Below are positions 8,897-18,249 of a stretch of 64,000 nucleotides of DNA, one piece after another. The notes under the pieces were generated by a model. It saw only the letters and a list, made by a program, of their open reading frames with translations, was not told the origin of the DNA and did no database searches. Both the position numbers and the translations under genes were made by a program. The DNA comes from Calothrix sp. HK-06 (GTDB taxonomy: Bacteria > Cyanobacteriota > Cyanobacteriia > Cyanobacteriales > Nostocaceae): positions 62,001 to 126,000 of the forward strand of contig NZ_MRCD01000009.1 of assembly GCF_001904745.1 (NCBI RefSeq), read 5' to 3'. Within the stretch, counting starts at the first letter, position 1. Each line of letters starts with the position of its first letter.

Positions 8897-10210
8897 ACTA
8901 TATTCCAAATCAACCAACAGCCCAGCTTGATAATCCATATAAGCCTGCATATCAAAATGACCATGACCGCATAAATTAAACAAAATAGTCTTACTCACAC
9001 CTTCTTCCTTACAACGCAACGCCTCATCAATGGCGCCTTTCACAGCATGATTAGCTTCAGGAGCAGGCAAAATACCCTCCGCACGCGCAAAACTCAAACC
9101 AGCAGCAAAACAATCAAGCTGTCCATATGCTTTTGGCTCAACCAAACCCAACTCAACAATATGACTTAACAAAGGCGCCATCCCGTGATAACGTAATCCA
9201 CCCGCATGAATTCCTGTAGGTATGAAAGTGCTACCTAAAGTATGCATTTTTACCATAGGTGTTAGATGTGCCGTATCACCAAAATCATAAGCATACTTAC
9301 CTTTAGTTAAAGTCGGGCAAGCAGCAGGTTCTACTGCGACAAACTTAATATCTTGTTTTTCACCACGAAGCTTGGCGCCCATAAACGGAAAAGCAATACC
9401 AGCGAAATTACTACCACCACCAGTACAGCCAACAATAATATCAGGATAATCACCAGCCATTTCTAATTGAGCTAATGTCTCAATACCAATAACAGTTTGA
9501 TGCAGTAGCACATGATTTAGAACGCTACCCAAAGCATATTTAGTTTCGGCATCTTGCACCGCCATTTCCACCGCTTCGCTAATAGCAATGCCTAAACTAC
9601 CAGTACTATTAGGATATTCCTGAAGTATTTTGCGTCCAGACTCAGTTTCATTACTTGGACTAGCAATAACTCTGGCGCCGTAAGATTCCATAAATGCCCG
9701 ACGATAAGGCTTTTGATGGTAGCTAACCTTAACCATGTAAACTTCAACATCTAAACCAAAAAAGGCGCCAGCAACAGCAAGCGAAGAACCCCACTGTCCT
9801 GCTCCAGTTTCAGTTGTCAAACGTTTTGTACCCGCAATTTTGTTGTAATAAGCTTGAGGAATAGCCGTATTTGGTTTATGACTACCGGCAGGACTAGTAC
9901 CTTCATATTTATAATAAATGTTAGCTGGAGTATCTAACGCTTTTTCTAAACGTCGTGCGCGATAAAGAGGAGTTGGGCGCCATTGACGGTAGATAGATTG
10001 TACTTGCTCTGGAATTTCAATAAAACGCTCAGTACTAACTTCCTGCTCAATTAACTGCATTGGAAACAGTGGTTCCAAATCACTAGGAGTAATTAACTTA
10101 CCCGTACCAGGATGCAACACAGGTGGCATTGGCTCAGGTAAATCAGCCTGGATATTGTACCACGAATCAGGCATTTGATTTTCTGAAAGTAAGTATTTAA
10201 TAGTATCCAT
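8849..10210 (-). CDS. trpB: Tryptophan synthase beta chain, TrpB2 type
   Basis: This 453-residue PLP enzyme carries the lysine motif GSHKPNTA (Lys about 112), [13 protein letters not shown] and the phosphate-binding glycine run [10 protein letters not shown]. The long N-terminal segment with [13 protein letters not shown] is typical of the TrpB2 branch rather than TrpB1. It condenses indole with L-serine to give tryptophan. No trpA lies nearby, which fits TrpB2, often encoded away from the trp operon and possibly acting as an indole salvage enzyme. The 3' end overlaps the convergent glycosyltransferase by 48 bases. Confidence 0.9.
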   Translation of the reverse strand: MDTIKYLLSENQMPDSWYNIQADLPEPMPPVLHPGTGKLITPSDLEPLFPMQLIEQEVSTERFIEIPEQVQSIYRQWRPTPLYRARRLEKALDTPANIYYKYEGTSPAGSHKPNTAIPQAYYNKIAGTKRLTTETGAGQWGSSLAVAGAFFGLDVEVYMVKVSYHQKPYRRAFMESYGARVIASPSNETESGRKILQEYPNSTGSLGIAISEAVEMAVQDAETKYALGSVLNHVLLHQTVIGIETLAQLEMAGDYPDIIVGCTGGGSNFAGIAFPFMGAKLRGEKQDIKFVAVEPAACPTLTKGKYAYDFGDTAHLTPMVKMHTLGSTFIPTGIHAGGLRYHGMAPLLSHIVELGLVEPKAYGQLDCFAAGLSFARAEGILPAPEANHAVKGAIDEALRCKEEGVSKTILFNLCGHGHFDMQAYMDYQAGLLVDLEYSSEEIGMALAGLPVVG

Positions 10211-10386
10211 ATAATTTTATTCAAAAGGCATCACTATATTTATTTCCATTATTTTACACCTAGCTTGCATAAATCTATTTACATATTTTTAGCACTTTCA
10301 ACTATATTAAAGTACTAACTTAATCTTCTTTCTTCGTGTACGAGCGTGTTCTTTGAACACAAAGGTCACAAAGCGTTTAAAACTTC

Positions 10387-10413
10387 ATCCGTTACATCCG
10401 CTATATCCGTTGC
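10387..10413. repeat. Short tandem repeat, 9-base unit (AACGGATNN family)
   Basis: Three tandem 9-base units read ATCCGTTAC, ATCCGCTAT and ATCCGTTGC on the plus strand. The same unit (complement AACGGATNN) occurs in tandem at 18250-18324 (two inverted blocks), 25323-25349, 31648-31667 and 58517-58545. Upstream, 10330-10380 holds AT-rich sequence with CACAAAGGTCACAAAG, another common dispersed motif. Confidence 0.8.
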
Positions 10414-10429
10414 CAATTTGCCCCCTATA

Positions 10430-10918
10430 CTACAAGACTTCACTCAAACCGTTATCAGCATAACCAGTAAGTTCCACATAACCCTTCGCCTCAACCTTTT
10501 CCCCTTTCATCTCACCATTAAAACCAACCGCACCTTCCCAATAAACAGTGGAAATATCTAATTCTTGATTAGCCATTAACGGTTTTCCTTCCAAAAATAA
10601 ATCTAACGATGGAATATTAATCCGCCATTTTGATGGATATTTGGCGCCATTATTTGGACTTTTCCAAGTATCTAAAACTTCTATTTGCCAATCTGTTGGC
10701 GCCAATTTTTGAACACTTCCATCAGCAGCAATAAAATTCCCACTAGAAAGTGGTTCAATTGTTCCATCTTCACGACGCAGCAAATACAGCATTAAAGCCG
10801 TATCGTTATTTAACTGTAGAGAAAACCAATCCCAACTAATATCACCTTTACTCAAGAAACTAGTAGAAAATTTTGCTTGATGAACTAGATTTGTACTGGG
10901 AGTCTCTTGGTTCAACAA
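10430..10918 (-). pseudogene. AttH/CrtC-like lipocalin-domain protein, only the C-terminal part left
   Basis: The readable 162 residues match the C-terminal half of AttH/CrtC-like (hydroxyneurosporene synthase) lipocalin proteins: WDWFSLQL, LMLYLLRREDGTIEP, YPSKWRINIP, VYWEGAVG and GYVELTGY. Full family members are about 350 residues, so the N-terminal half is missing. Homology stops near base 10885, exactly where a 5'-truncated Uma2 gene begins on the other strand. This suggests a deletion that removed both 5' ends of two divergent genes. The ATG at 10918 lies in the neighbour's sequence and is probably fortuitous. The product is unlikely to be functional. Confidence 0.7.
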
Positions 10919-11307
10919 CTTTTAAGCGAGAAGACATGACCGCTGGTATAGAACCAGATGATTGTTTTTATATTCAAAATTATAGGTTGATGATTGGTAG
11001 AGAGCGAATTGACTTAAACGTTGACCCCCCACCAGATTTGGCAATTGAAATTCATGTTACATCAAAAACACAAGTAAGTGCTTATCAAGCATTGAAAGTA
11101 CCAGAGATTTGGCGTTACATTCAGGGTCGGCTAGAAATAAGTTTACTTCAAGAGGATAAATACGTTAATTCGCAAACAAGTTTAGTTTTCCCAAATTTTA
11201 GAGTTATTGAAGAAATTCCTCGATTTGTGGAGATGGCAAGAACTACAGGAACCACGCTTGCACTAAGAGCATTTCGTAAGTATGTAAAGGAATACATTAC
11301 CAACTAA
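10873..11307 (+). pseudogene. Uma2 family (DUF820) endonuclease-like protein, 5' truncated
   Basis: The sequence contains the conserved Uma2 core: SLGSTTFKRED, GIEPDDCFYIQN, DPPPDLAIEI and LKVPEIWRY, a PD-(D/E)XK-like fold that expanded greatly in cyanobacteria. Normal proteins have about 60-80 more N-terminal residues. Here the frame is closed by a TAG at 10864, and the only start at the open end is a TTG at 10873; an ATG at 10936 is internal to the domain. The missing part coincides with the truncated AttH-like gene on the other strand. It is called a pseudogene because of this truncation, though the metal-site region EIHVTSK is present. Confidence 0.65.
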
Positions 11308-11384
11308 GAAAGGTTACAATAATTATCAATCTGAGTATTTTGATTTATAATTAAACCTATAAACATAACAACCTTGAAAACAAG

Positions 11385-12005
11385 ATGGCTTTTAGCGATT
11401 ACAGAATCATTGCCGAAGTACTTCAAGAATATCAAGTGACTTACACCGAAAATAATTTTATAGTCGAAACATCATTTAATATATCAAACTACTTTCGTGA
11501 AGATTTAGAATTAATGCTGCGCGATGCAGTTGTCGATTGCTCAGAGTATGCAATTTGTGAAAATCTGATTTACCCTGTTATAAAAGAAGTTTGGAAAGTT
11601 TACCGTAGCAAGTTTATTTTGTGGAGTCACCGTTCTTTGAATTTTGACAAAAAATTATCAGGATACCCTGAATATATTTTAGCAACAAAGTCTCCTCTAG
11701 GAAAAATCGTATTCGATAAACCCTATTTTATTTTAGTGGAAGCCAAACAAGATGACTTTGAAGGCGCCTGGGCACAGTGCCTAGCAGAAATGATTGCCGC
11801 TCAAAGACTAAATAATGAACTAAAAGTAACTATCTATGGTATTACTTCTAATGGTGACCGCTGGCAATTTGGCAAACTAGAAGAAAATATTTTTACTAGA
11901 AATATAAAATATTATACCATTCAACAATTAGACGAACTATTCGCGGCAGTTAATTATACTTTCCAGCAATGTAAAGCTCAACTAGAAAACTTAGTAGCTG
12001 CGTAG
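11385..12005 (+). CDS. Conserved hypothetical protein, putative PD-(D/E)XK nuclease fold
   Basis: This is a 206-residue soluble protein. The segment YILATKSPLGKIVFDKP is followed by FILVEAKQDDFEGAWAQC and LAEMIAAQRLN. The E-A-K after a beta strand, preceded by an aspartate and followed by a helix with glutamine, resembles the PD-(D/E)XK nuclease core. It looks like a widespread cyanobacterial family without a known role. The ATG at 11385 begins 77 bases after the Uma2 remnant, and the stop is 11 bases before the AraC regulator, so it may be co-transcribed with it. The nuclease idea is an inference from motif shape only. Confidence 0.7.
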   Translation: MAFSDYRIIAEVLQEYQVTYTENNFIVETSFNISNYFREDLELMLRDAVVDCSEYAICENLIYPVIKEVWKVYRSKFILWSHRSLNFDKKLSGYPEYILATKSPLGKIVFDKPYFILVEAKQDDFEGAWAQCLAEMIAAQRLNNELKVTIYGITSNGDRWQFGKLEENIFTRNIKYYTIQQLDELFAAVNYTFQQCKAQLENLVAA

Positions 12006-12016
12006 ACAGACCTGAT

Positions 12017-12931
12017 ATGAGAACACAAAGCCAAGAAATCAAGCTTATTGATTATCGTCAAGAGAATGCATCAGATACGTTTGTACCTAAACCAGCTATA
12101 CTCTCAAGCCATTGGGACAATATCCATTTTGAAGTTCATCAACAACCTTCATTTGATGTAGCTGAACATGAACACACAATGCATGTTCTTGTTCATGGAC
12201 TTGAGTCTTTACCGGGTGAGTCTTCATCAGGAGAACGTTGGTTAGATGGAAAACTCACAAGAGAGACACGCAATTTGGGAGATATTGCTGTGATTCCTGC
12301 GGGTATTCCCCATCGCTGCAATTGGAATACAGATGTCCAGTTTATGATTTTAGCAATAGAGCCTACACTTCTTACACAAGTTGGTCAAGATTTGGTTAAT
12401 CCCGACCGTATTGAACTCATGCCTCATTTTATGAATGAGCAAGATATATTAACTCAAGGTATTTTTTACGCTTTAAAAGAAGAATTAGAATTTAATAAAA
12501 TTGGTAGTAATTTCTTAATTGATAGTCTTAAAAATACATTAGCAATTCATTTACTCAGAAAATATTGTAACACACAACCTAAATTTTTAAACTATACAGA
12601 TGGGTTATCTAAATTAAAAGTAAAACAAGTGACGGATTATATAAATGAACATCTCCATCAAGATATAAAACTAATTGAGCTTGCAGCAATTGTTCAGATA
12701 AGCTTATATCACTTTTTGCGTTTATTTCATCAAAGCTTAGGTTTAACACCTCATCAATATATATTGCAACGTCGAATTGAGAAAGCTAAGTATTTATTAC
12801 AGCATAGTACACTCAGCATCGCAGAAGTTGCAGTCAGCGTAGGTTTTTGCGACCAAAGTCACTTGACTCGGTATTTTAAGCGTATTGTTGGCGTTACACC
12901 TAAAAAATACCTGCTTTTGTTACCGCAATAA
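12017..12931 (+). CDS. AraC family transcriptional regulator
   Basis: In this 304-residue protein, residues about 30-120 form a cupin-like sensor region (DVAEHEHTMHVLVHG, GDIAVIPAGIPHRCNW). The C-terminal 100 residues hold the double helix-turn-helix: DIKLIELAAIVQISLYHFLR and the signature SIAEVAVSVGFCDQSHLTRY, followed by FKRIVGVTPKKY. The HxH and late His in the cupin could bind a metal or small ligand. It is probably a local regulator; a target may be the dienelactone hydrolase 88 bases downstream on the same strand, but no operator was identified. Confidence 0.9.
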   Translation: MRTQSQEIKLIDYRQENASDTFVPKPAILSSHWDNIHFEVHQQPSFDVAEHEHTMHVLVHGLESLPGESSSGERWLDGKLTRETRNLGDIAVIPAGIPHRCNWNTDVQFMILAIEPTLLTQVGQDLVNPDRIELMPHFMNEQDILTQGIFYALKEELEFNKIGSNFLIDSLKNTLAIHLLRKYCNTQPKFLNYTDGLSKLKVKQVTDYINEHLHQDIKLIELAAIVQISLYHFLRLFHQSLGLTPHQYILQRRIEKAKYLLQHSTLSIAEVAVSVGFCDQSHLTRYFKRIVGVTPKKYLLLLPQ

Positions 12932-13019
12932 TTTACTAAAATCATCGCAATTTTTTTCTAGAGTCTGAAGTAGCGCTTTTTCTACAATAAAATGGCACGC
13001 ACGGTTTTACTGAAAAAAT

Positions 13020-13808
13020 ATGACAAACGTCGAAATTAACACTTCAATTGTTCAAATACCTAACAATGGCTTACAAATAGATGCTTATCTAGCTCAACCA
13101 GTATTGTCAGGAACGTTTGGCGCCGTTGTAGTTTTTCACGAAATTTTTGGAGTCAACAGTAATATTAGGGATATAACCGAACTAATTGCAAAACAAGGAT
13201 ACGTAGCAGTAGCGCCTGCAATGTATCAACGTATTGCTCCTGGTTTTGCTGCTGACTTTAGCGAAGAAGATATTGGATTTAGCCCAGAAGCTTATCGGCT
13301 TGGCTTACAATACTACCAACAGGTAAGATATCAAGAGATATTAAGTGATATTCAAGCTACAATTGCTTATTTAAAAACTTTGCCTAATGTAAAAACTTCG
13401 GATATTGGCGCCATTGGTTTCTGTTTCGGTGGTCACGTTGCTTATATGGCGGCAACTTTACCCGATATTAAAGCTACAGCTTCGTTTTATGGTGGTGGAA
13501 TTACCACTTCCAGTTATGGTGAAGAAATTCCAACGATTAATCGCACAAAAGAAATTAAAGGCGCCATTTATACATTTTTTGGCACAAGAGATATATTCGT
13601 TTCACAGTCAGAAAACGAACAAATTGAGGCAGAACTGAAGAAACATCAAATCAATCATCGTGTAATTAGATATGACGCAGAACATGGATTTTTCGCAGGA
13701 TTATTCGTAGACAAGTACCCATTCTTAAAGCAGCACCCCAGTTACAACCCTGATGCTGCTGCTGATGCTTGGAAATATGTTCTAGAACTTTTTCAAAACA
13801 ATCTGTAA
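13020..13808 (+). CDS. Dienelactone hydrolase family protein
   Basis: The 262-residue alpha/beta hydrolase has the cysteine nucleophile elbow GFCFGG (Cys about 135), the acid Asp about 191 (GTRDIF) and the His about 222 (AEHGFF), plus the family glutamate in FHEIFG. This is the C-D-H triad of carboxymethylenebutenolidases. The natural substrate is not known in cyanobacteria. The ATG at 13020 has no strong ribosome site. A perfect 28-base palindrome lies 11 bases after the stop and could end transcription or stabilise the mRNA. It follows the AraC regulator in the same direction. Confidence 0.88.
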   Translation: MTNVEINTSIVQIPNNGLQIDAYLAQPVLSGTFGAVVVFHEIFGVNSNIRDITELIAKQGYVAVAPAMYQRIAPGFAADFSEEDIGFSPEAYRLGLQYYQQVRYQEILSDIQATIAYLKTLPNVKTSDIGAIGFCFGGHVAYMAATLPDIKATASFYGGGITTSSYGEEIPTINRTKEIKGAIYTFFGTRDIFVSQSENEQIEAELKKHQINHRVIRYDAEHGFFAGLFVDKYPFLKQHPSYNPDAAADAWKYVLELFQNNL

Positions 13809-13818
13809 TAAAATCAAT

Positions 13819-13846
13819 GTAGAGACGTTACATGTAACGTCTCTAC
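13819..13846. repeat. Perfect 28-base palindrome of the GTAGAGACG family
   Basis: The element starts GTAGAGACGTTACA and is a perfect inverted repeat of itself over 28 bases. Homologous palindromes at 32635-32662 and 62868-62895 differ at paired positions, so the symmetry is preserved. It sits between convergent genes at 13808 and 13870. Confidence 0.85.
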
Positions 13847-13869
13847 TTGGGCAATACCCTGAAAATAAC

Positions 13870-14412
13870 TTAATCCCGATAATAAGGCTCATTTTCTAAT
13901 AAATATTTAACATCTGAGTCTAGTAAATCTGATTGCTGTGGTACAGAAATACGATACATTTTTACCTGGTAACAATGCCTACCAATCTTGTGTCGTTTAC
14001 TATAACCAAAAATGCCATCTCTTAAAAAAACTGTACCACCTTTCATTTTTATAACTGCTTTATTATTAAAAACTCTTAAATCTTCATCTCCTGACCAACT
14101 AACAGTAAGCTGGTTATCTTGATATCTTCCTTGGATATGAGGGTCCCAAGCTGTGTCTCGTTCTGGGTCAAACATAACTGGATGGTGAAGTCGTTTATTG
14201 CTAGGATAATTTTTTGTATCACGCTCTCTAGCTCTTTGTCTAACTCTTTTCATCCCAAAGCAAGCACCTGCAAAAACCACTATAAATATGCCTACAACCC
14301 CCGCAAATGATTCTGCACTAATTCCGCTATCATCCTGAAAAGCCGATGGATTGCGAATAAAGGGGTTATTGTCTGGGATAGATGTAAAATTATTCTTTGG
14401 ACCTCTTGCCAT
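13870..14412 (-). CDS. Hypothetical protein with one membrane segment
   Basis: This is a 180-residue protein of unknown family. An N-terminal polar stretch is followed by one hydrophobic segment (FAGVVGIFIVVFAGACFG, about residues 36-53) and a basic stop-transfer sequence (KRVRQRARERD). The rest is soluble and beta-rich with several aromatic residues (VKMYRISVP), probably facing the cytoplasm by the positive-inside rule. The 340 bases upstream contain no other gene. No function can be given. Confidence 0.65.
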   Translation of the reverse strand: MARGPKNNFTSIPDNNPFIRNPSAFQDDSGISAESFAGVVGIFIVVFAGACFGMKRVRQRARERDTKNYPSNKRLHHPVMFDPERDTAWDPHIQGRYQDNQLTVSWSGDEDLRVFNNKAVIKMKGGTVFLRDGIFGYSKRHKIGRHCYQVKMYRISVPQQSDLLDSDVKYLLENEPYYRD

Positions 14413-14753
14413 TGCCGCGCGTCTCCTAAAAAGTATCCAACTGATAACCGGAATATATTTACGTACTTTAATATTTATATTTTTACTCTAATTTACATTC
14501 AATGTAACCGTTCAAGGGCACCAATAGCAGTATGCGTTTTTGATTATCATTATCATAAAATAATGCTAAGTATATAAAATATTTTATAAATACTCATTTT
14601 GGCTTAAATCCTGGGTATCCTAAGCTCAAGAAATATTTCTACTTGAGAGGTTGGTTAAAATGTCTAAAAATATACATTTAACCCCTCTCTAAACCTCTCC
14701 CCGACGCGGGGAGAGGCTTTAAAAACTTTATTTTCTATGTGAGGTGACCAATA
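14413..14753. other. Intergenic stretch with a CCTCTCCCC hairpin repeat
   Basis: No gene was recognised. The segment is AT-rich and includes TGATTATCATTATCAT near 14540. At 14694-14716 the arms CCTCTCCCC and GGGGAGAGG pair around GACGC, within a longer repeat beginning ACCCCTCTCTAAA, a type common between cyanobacterial genes. The hairpin lies 37 bases before the histidine kinase start. Confidence 0.6.
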
Positions 14754-15989
14754 ATGTTGGATGTATTGCTAATTGCTGCAAATAGTTTTATTTCGATTTG
14801 TTACTTTATAATTGCTTTTTTAATTTTGCTGCCATTTTTACAAGGGCAACAAAAGAATTCTCTTGTGCTAGCTACTATAAGCGTGTTTTTTAGTTGCGGT
14901 TTAGGACATGGCGGACATGTTTTGATGATGGTATCCTCAAGTAATCAGCATTCCTTATTACTAAAATTTCAAATAGGGGTAGATTTAATAACCGCAGGCA
15001 TTGCTATTACATACATTGCACTTCGACGCTATTATTCTTTTTTGGTGGATGCTCCACTTTTATTAAACCAAACGCAAGAGAAACTAGAATTCGCAAATAA
15101 TGAACTAAAAAATATTAATGCAAAGTTAGAGTTTAAAGCATCACAGCTAGAGGCAACGCTACACGAACTTAGATACACCCAAGCGCAGCTGATACAAAGC
15201 GAAAAAATGTCTGCTTTGGGACAATTGGTGGCAGGTATTGCCCATGAAATTAATAATCCTGTAAATTTTATTTATGGTAATCTCACATACCTAACCCAAT
15301 ATATTCAAGGATTAATGGATTTACTCATATGTTATCAACATGAGTATCCTAGTCCTACTTTGCTTTTAAAAAATAACGTAGAGCCAATGGATATTGAATT
15401 TATAATAACTGATTTACCTAAATTGTTGTCTTCAATGAAAGTTGGGACACAACGCATTCAAGATATTGTTCTTTCACTCCGTACTTTCTCTCGATTAGAC
15501 GAAGCGTCAATGAAAGCGGTTAACTTGCACGAGGGGATTGAATCAACGCTTCTAATTTTGCAAAGTCGGCTAAAAACCAAAGCGGGTGTAGAAATTCAGG
15601 TTATTAAAAATTATTCTGAGTTGCCAAAGGTAGAATGCTATCCAGGACAACTTAATCAAGTATTCATGAATATCTTATGTAATGCAATTGATGCTTTAGA
15701 AATAACAAGTGACAAATCAAAACCAATGATTCAAATTCGGACTGAGCTTAATGAACAAAAGCGAGTTGTTATTGCCATTGCAGATAATGGACAAGGAATA
15801 CCTGAATCAATAAGTCAGCGAATATTCGACCCGTTTTTTACAACAAAACCAGTTGGACAAGGTACAGGGTTAGGGTTATCAACTAGCTATCAAATAGTTG
15901 TTGATAAACACAGGGGTAATATTAAATTTACGTCTGTAACTGGAGAAGGAACAAAATTTTTAATTGAAATTCCACTAAATCAAAGCTAA
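14754..15989 (+). CDS. Membrane sensor histidine kinase with CxxxH membrane domain
   Basis: Residues about 5-92 contain three hydrophobic segments. The second contains SCGLGHGGH (Cys48, His52), which has the Cys-x3-His spacing of copper-binding ethylene-receptor domains, and the first has a Tyr (17) near the equivalent distance. Next come a coiled coil (about 103-150), the H-box SALGQLVAGIAHEINNPVNF (His164), an N-box QVFMNILCNAIDAL, IADNGQGIPE and GTGLGLSTSYQIV. It is thus an autophosphorylating kinase of the HATPase_c type, signalling from the membrane. No response regulator lies beside it. The ethylene-receptor relation is inferred, and the aspartate important in plant receptors is Asn here. 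Confidence 0.85.
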   Translation: MLDVLLIAANSFISICYFIIAFLILLPFLQGQQKNSLVLATISVFFSCGLGHGGHVLMMVSSSNQHSLLLKFQIGVDLITAGIAITYIALRRYYSFLVDAPLLLNQTQEKLEFANNELKNINAKLEFKASQLEATLHELRYTQAQLIQSEKMSALGQLVAGIAHEINNPVNFIYGNLTYLTQYIQGLMDLLICYQHEYPSPTLLLKNNVEPMDIEFIITDLPKLLSSMKVGTQRIQDIVLSLRTFSRLDEASMKAVNLHEGIESTLLILQSRLKTKAGVEIQVIKNYSELPKVECYPGQLNQVFMNILCNAIDALEITSDKSKPMIQIRTELNEQKRVVIAIADNGQGIPESISQRIFDPFFTTKPVGQGTGLGLSTSYQIVVDKHRGNIKFTSVTGEGTKFLIEIPLNQS

Positions 15990-16048
15990 CGCGACTGTGG
16001 ACACGCTACGATGTTCGTGGAGTTGGTCGCGCGCAAGGTATTGATGAA

Positions 16049-17260
16049 ATGAAGTGGTTATCTGTAGTTGGAATAGGTGAAGATGGGTTTTTGGGGTTAG
16101 GAAAAATCGCACAGTCTTTGGTTAACCAAGCATCTATCTTAGTTGGTGGACGGCGCCATTTAGCGATGCTCAGTAATAATGATAATCGAGAAAAACTTGT
16201 TTGGGGTTCACCAATACAGCATACTGTGGAAGAAATTATCAGAAGGCGCCCAAAGTCTGTTTGTGTTCTTGCTAGTGGTGACCCGATGTGTTTTGGGATT
16301 GGGGTTACTCTTACACGTTTTATCGATATATCAGAAATGACTATTATTCCCGCTCCTTCTGCTTTTAGTCTTGCTTGCGCGCGTTTAGGATGGTCTTTAA
16401 CTGATGTGGAAACTTTTAGTTTGTGTGGGCGCCCTGTTGAATTAGCTAATTCATATTTTTACCCTGGCGCCAAATTACTTATTTTAAGCGCTGATAAACA
16501 TACACCTGGTATTATTGCTGATAACTTGACAAAATCAGGATTTTGTGAAAGCAAAATTACGATTTTAGAACGAATGGGTGGTGTTGATGAGCGCATTGTT
16601 ACAGGTATTGCTTCACAGAGTGGCGCCAATTTTACAGATATAGCGGATTTAAATACTATTGCCGTTGAGTGTATTGCGGATGTTGGAGTTACTGGCTTAT
16701 CAAGATTAGCAGGTTTACCTGATAATGCTTATCACCATGATGGACAGTTAACCAAGCGCGAAGTCAGAGCTGTAACTCTAGCTGCACTGGCGCCAAAACC
16801 AGGAGAATTGTTATGGGATGTAGGTGCAGGTTGTGGTTCAATATCTATAGAGTGGATGCGAAGTCATCAAAAGTGCCGTGCAATTGCGATTGAACAAAGC
16901 ACATCAAGATTACAGTATATATCTGATAATGCAGCTACTCTTGGGACTCCATATATAGACATAATTCAAGGTAAAGCACCCGATGCTCTACAAAATTTAT
17001 CTACACCCAATGTCATATTTATAGGTGGTGGTGTAACATCCGAAGGCGTATTAGAAACTTGCTGGCAAGCATTACCTCAAAATGGGCGCCTGGTTGCGAA
17101 TGTCGTCACCATAGAAGGAGAGCAAAAACTATTTGAATGGTATCAAAAAGTTGGAGGAGAATTATCTCGCATCGCAATTCAAAGAGCAGAATCTATAGGT
17201 AAATTTATGGGATGGAAAGCAATGGCGCCTGTCACACAATGGTCTGTTGTCAAACCCTAA
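16049..17260 (+). CDS. cobL: Precorrin-6Y C5,15-methyltransferase (decarboxylating), CbiE-CbiT fusion
   Basis: This is a 403-residue two-domain protein. Residues 1 to about 200 are the CbiE methylase (MKWLSVVGIGEDGFLGLG, LASGDPMCFGIG). About 215-400 are the CbiT methylase/decarboxylase (DVGAGCGSISIEW for SAM binding). It methylates C5 and C15 of precorrin-6 and removes the C12 acetate carboxyl on the way to adenosylcobalamin. The cobK and cbiD genes are just downstream on the opposite strand, making a small cobalamin cluster. The gene holds eight GGCGCC sites, among the densest in the window. Confidence 0.95.
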   Translation: MKWLSVVGIGEDGFLGLGKIAQSLVNQASILVGGRRHLAMLSNNDNREKLVWGSPIQHTVEEIIRRRPKSVCVLASGDPMCFGIGVTLTRFIDISEMTIIPAPSAFSLACARLGWSLTDVETFSLCGRPVELANSYFYPGAKLLILSADKHTPGIIADNLTKSGFCESKITILERMGGVDERIVTGIASQSGANFTDIADLNTIAVECIADVGVTGLSRLAGLPDNAYHHDGQLTKREVRAVTLAALAPKPGELLWDVGAGCGSISIEWMRSHQKCRAIAIEQSTSRLQYISDNAATLGTPYIDIIQGKAPDALQNLSTPNVIFIGGGVTSEGVLETCWQALPQNGRLVANVVTIEGEQKLFEWYQKVGGELSRIAIQRAESIGKFMGWKAMAPVTQWSVVKP

Positions 17261-17466
17261 TGTTTACGGAAGAAATCCCTAACTTCAGCTTCTTTTTTAT
17301 TGTGTAAGTAAAATGTAATATCTAACATTAGCTGGCGCCACCCTATTTTTACAGCTACCTTAAAGGTAAAAATCTCACTTGTCCTTCCCACTCATCTTCT
17401 AAACTGCACTCTGCGAAATGTTTTTAGTTTACTTATTTAGTATAAAGTAAGTAATGCATGAAATTG

Positions 17467-18222
17467 TTAATATATACTTAGCTTATCAACCAACCACGTT
17501 ATCGCACCGTCAACAGAAGCGGTATTTTCGGCTTCGGGCATTGCTGAACGCTGTACCATTACGACTTTTATTCCTAATTCCCGTGCTGCGATAATTTTTG
17601 CATAAGTGGCGCCACCACCGCTATTTTTACTGACAATAGTATCTATCTCATACTCAAGCAAAAGTTTCTTTTCGTCTTCAAGGGAAAAAGGACCACGTGC
17701 GAGCAATAATTTGCCCTGCGGTAAAGGTGTGTTGGGTGAAGGAGGGTCTATCGCGCGCATCAAAAACCAGATATTATCAAGATTGGCGAAAGGCGCCAGT
17801 TGTTGTCTACCAATGGTGAGAAATACTCGTTTTGCTAAACTAGGGAGAATATTTGCTGCTGTTTCGACACTTTCTACTTCTATCCAGTTATCATTTTTGT
17901 CTTTTTCCCATGCGGGACGAACAAGCATTAAGCTAGGTATTTTAACTTCCTTGACTGCTGCTGCTGCATTCCATGATATTTGGGAAGCAAATGGGTGAGT
18001 TGTGTCGATAAGTAAATCTATTTGTTCTGTTTGTAAATATGTTACTAAGCCATCAATACCACCGAAACCACCTATTCTAACAATTCCAGATACTTCACCC
18101 GGTTGGCTGGTGCGACCTGCAAGTGACACTCTTACCTCCAAACCAGGTATGTTAGAAGCCATTGCCGCAAGTTCGGAAGCATCACCAGTTCCACCCAATA
18201 TTAACAATCGTTTCAACATCAT
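17467..18222 (-). CDS. cobK: Precorrin-6A reductase
   Basis: The 251-residue protein begins KRLLILGGTGDASELA, a Rossmann-type NADPH site, followed by the CbiJ/CobK signatures SLAGRTSQPGEVSG, IGGFGG and IDTTHPFA, then SKNSGGGATYAKI. It reduces precorrin-6A (or the cobalt form) at the C18-C19 bond using NADPH, the step before CobL in corrin synthesis. It is convergent with cobL and lies downstream of cbiD on the same strand, separated from it by an inverted pair of 9-base tandem repeats. Length is normal. Confidence 0.93.
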   Translation of the reverse strand: MMLKRLLILGGTGDASELAAMASNIPGLEVRVSLAGRTSQPGEVSGIVRIGGFGGIDGLVTYLQTEQIDLLIDTTHPFASQISWNAAAAVKEVKIPSLMLVRPAWEKDKNDNWIEVESVETAANILPSLAKRVFLTIGRQQLAPFANLDNIWFLMRAIDPPSPNTPLPQGKLLLARGPFSLEDEKKLLLEYEIDTIVSKNSGGGATYAKIIAARELGIKVVMVQRSAMPEAENTASVDGAITWLVDKLSIY

Positions 18223-18249
18223 ATACGTATGTAAATAGACCCAACTAGC

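Noticed and set aside
17340-17450. Minus-strand stretch coding for SLEDEWEGQVRFLPLR then a stop, resembling the tail of a gene
   Set aside because: Only about 20 codons are open before an upstream stop; too short to assign or support as a pseudogene.
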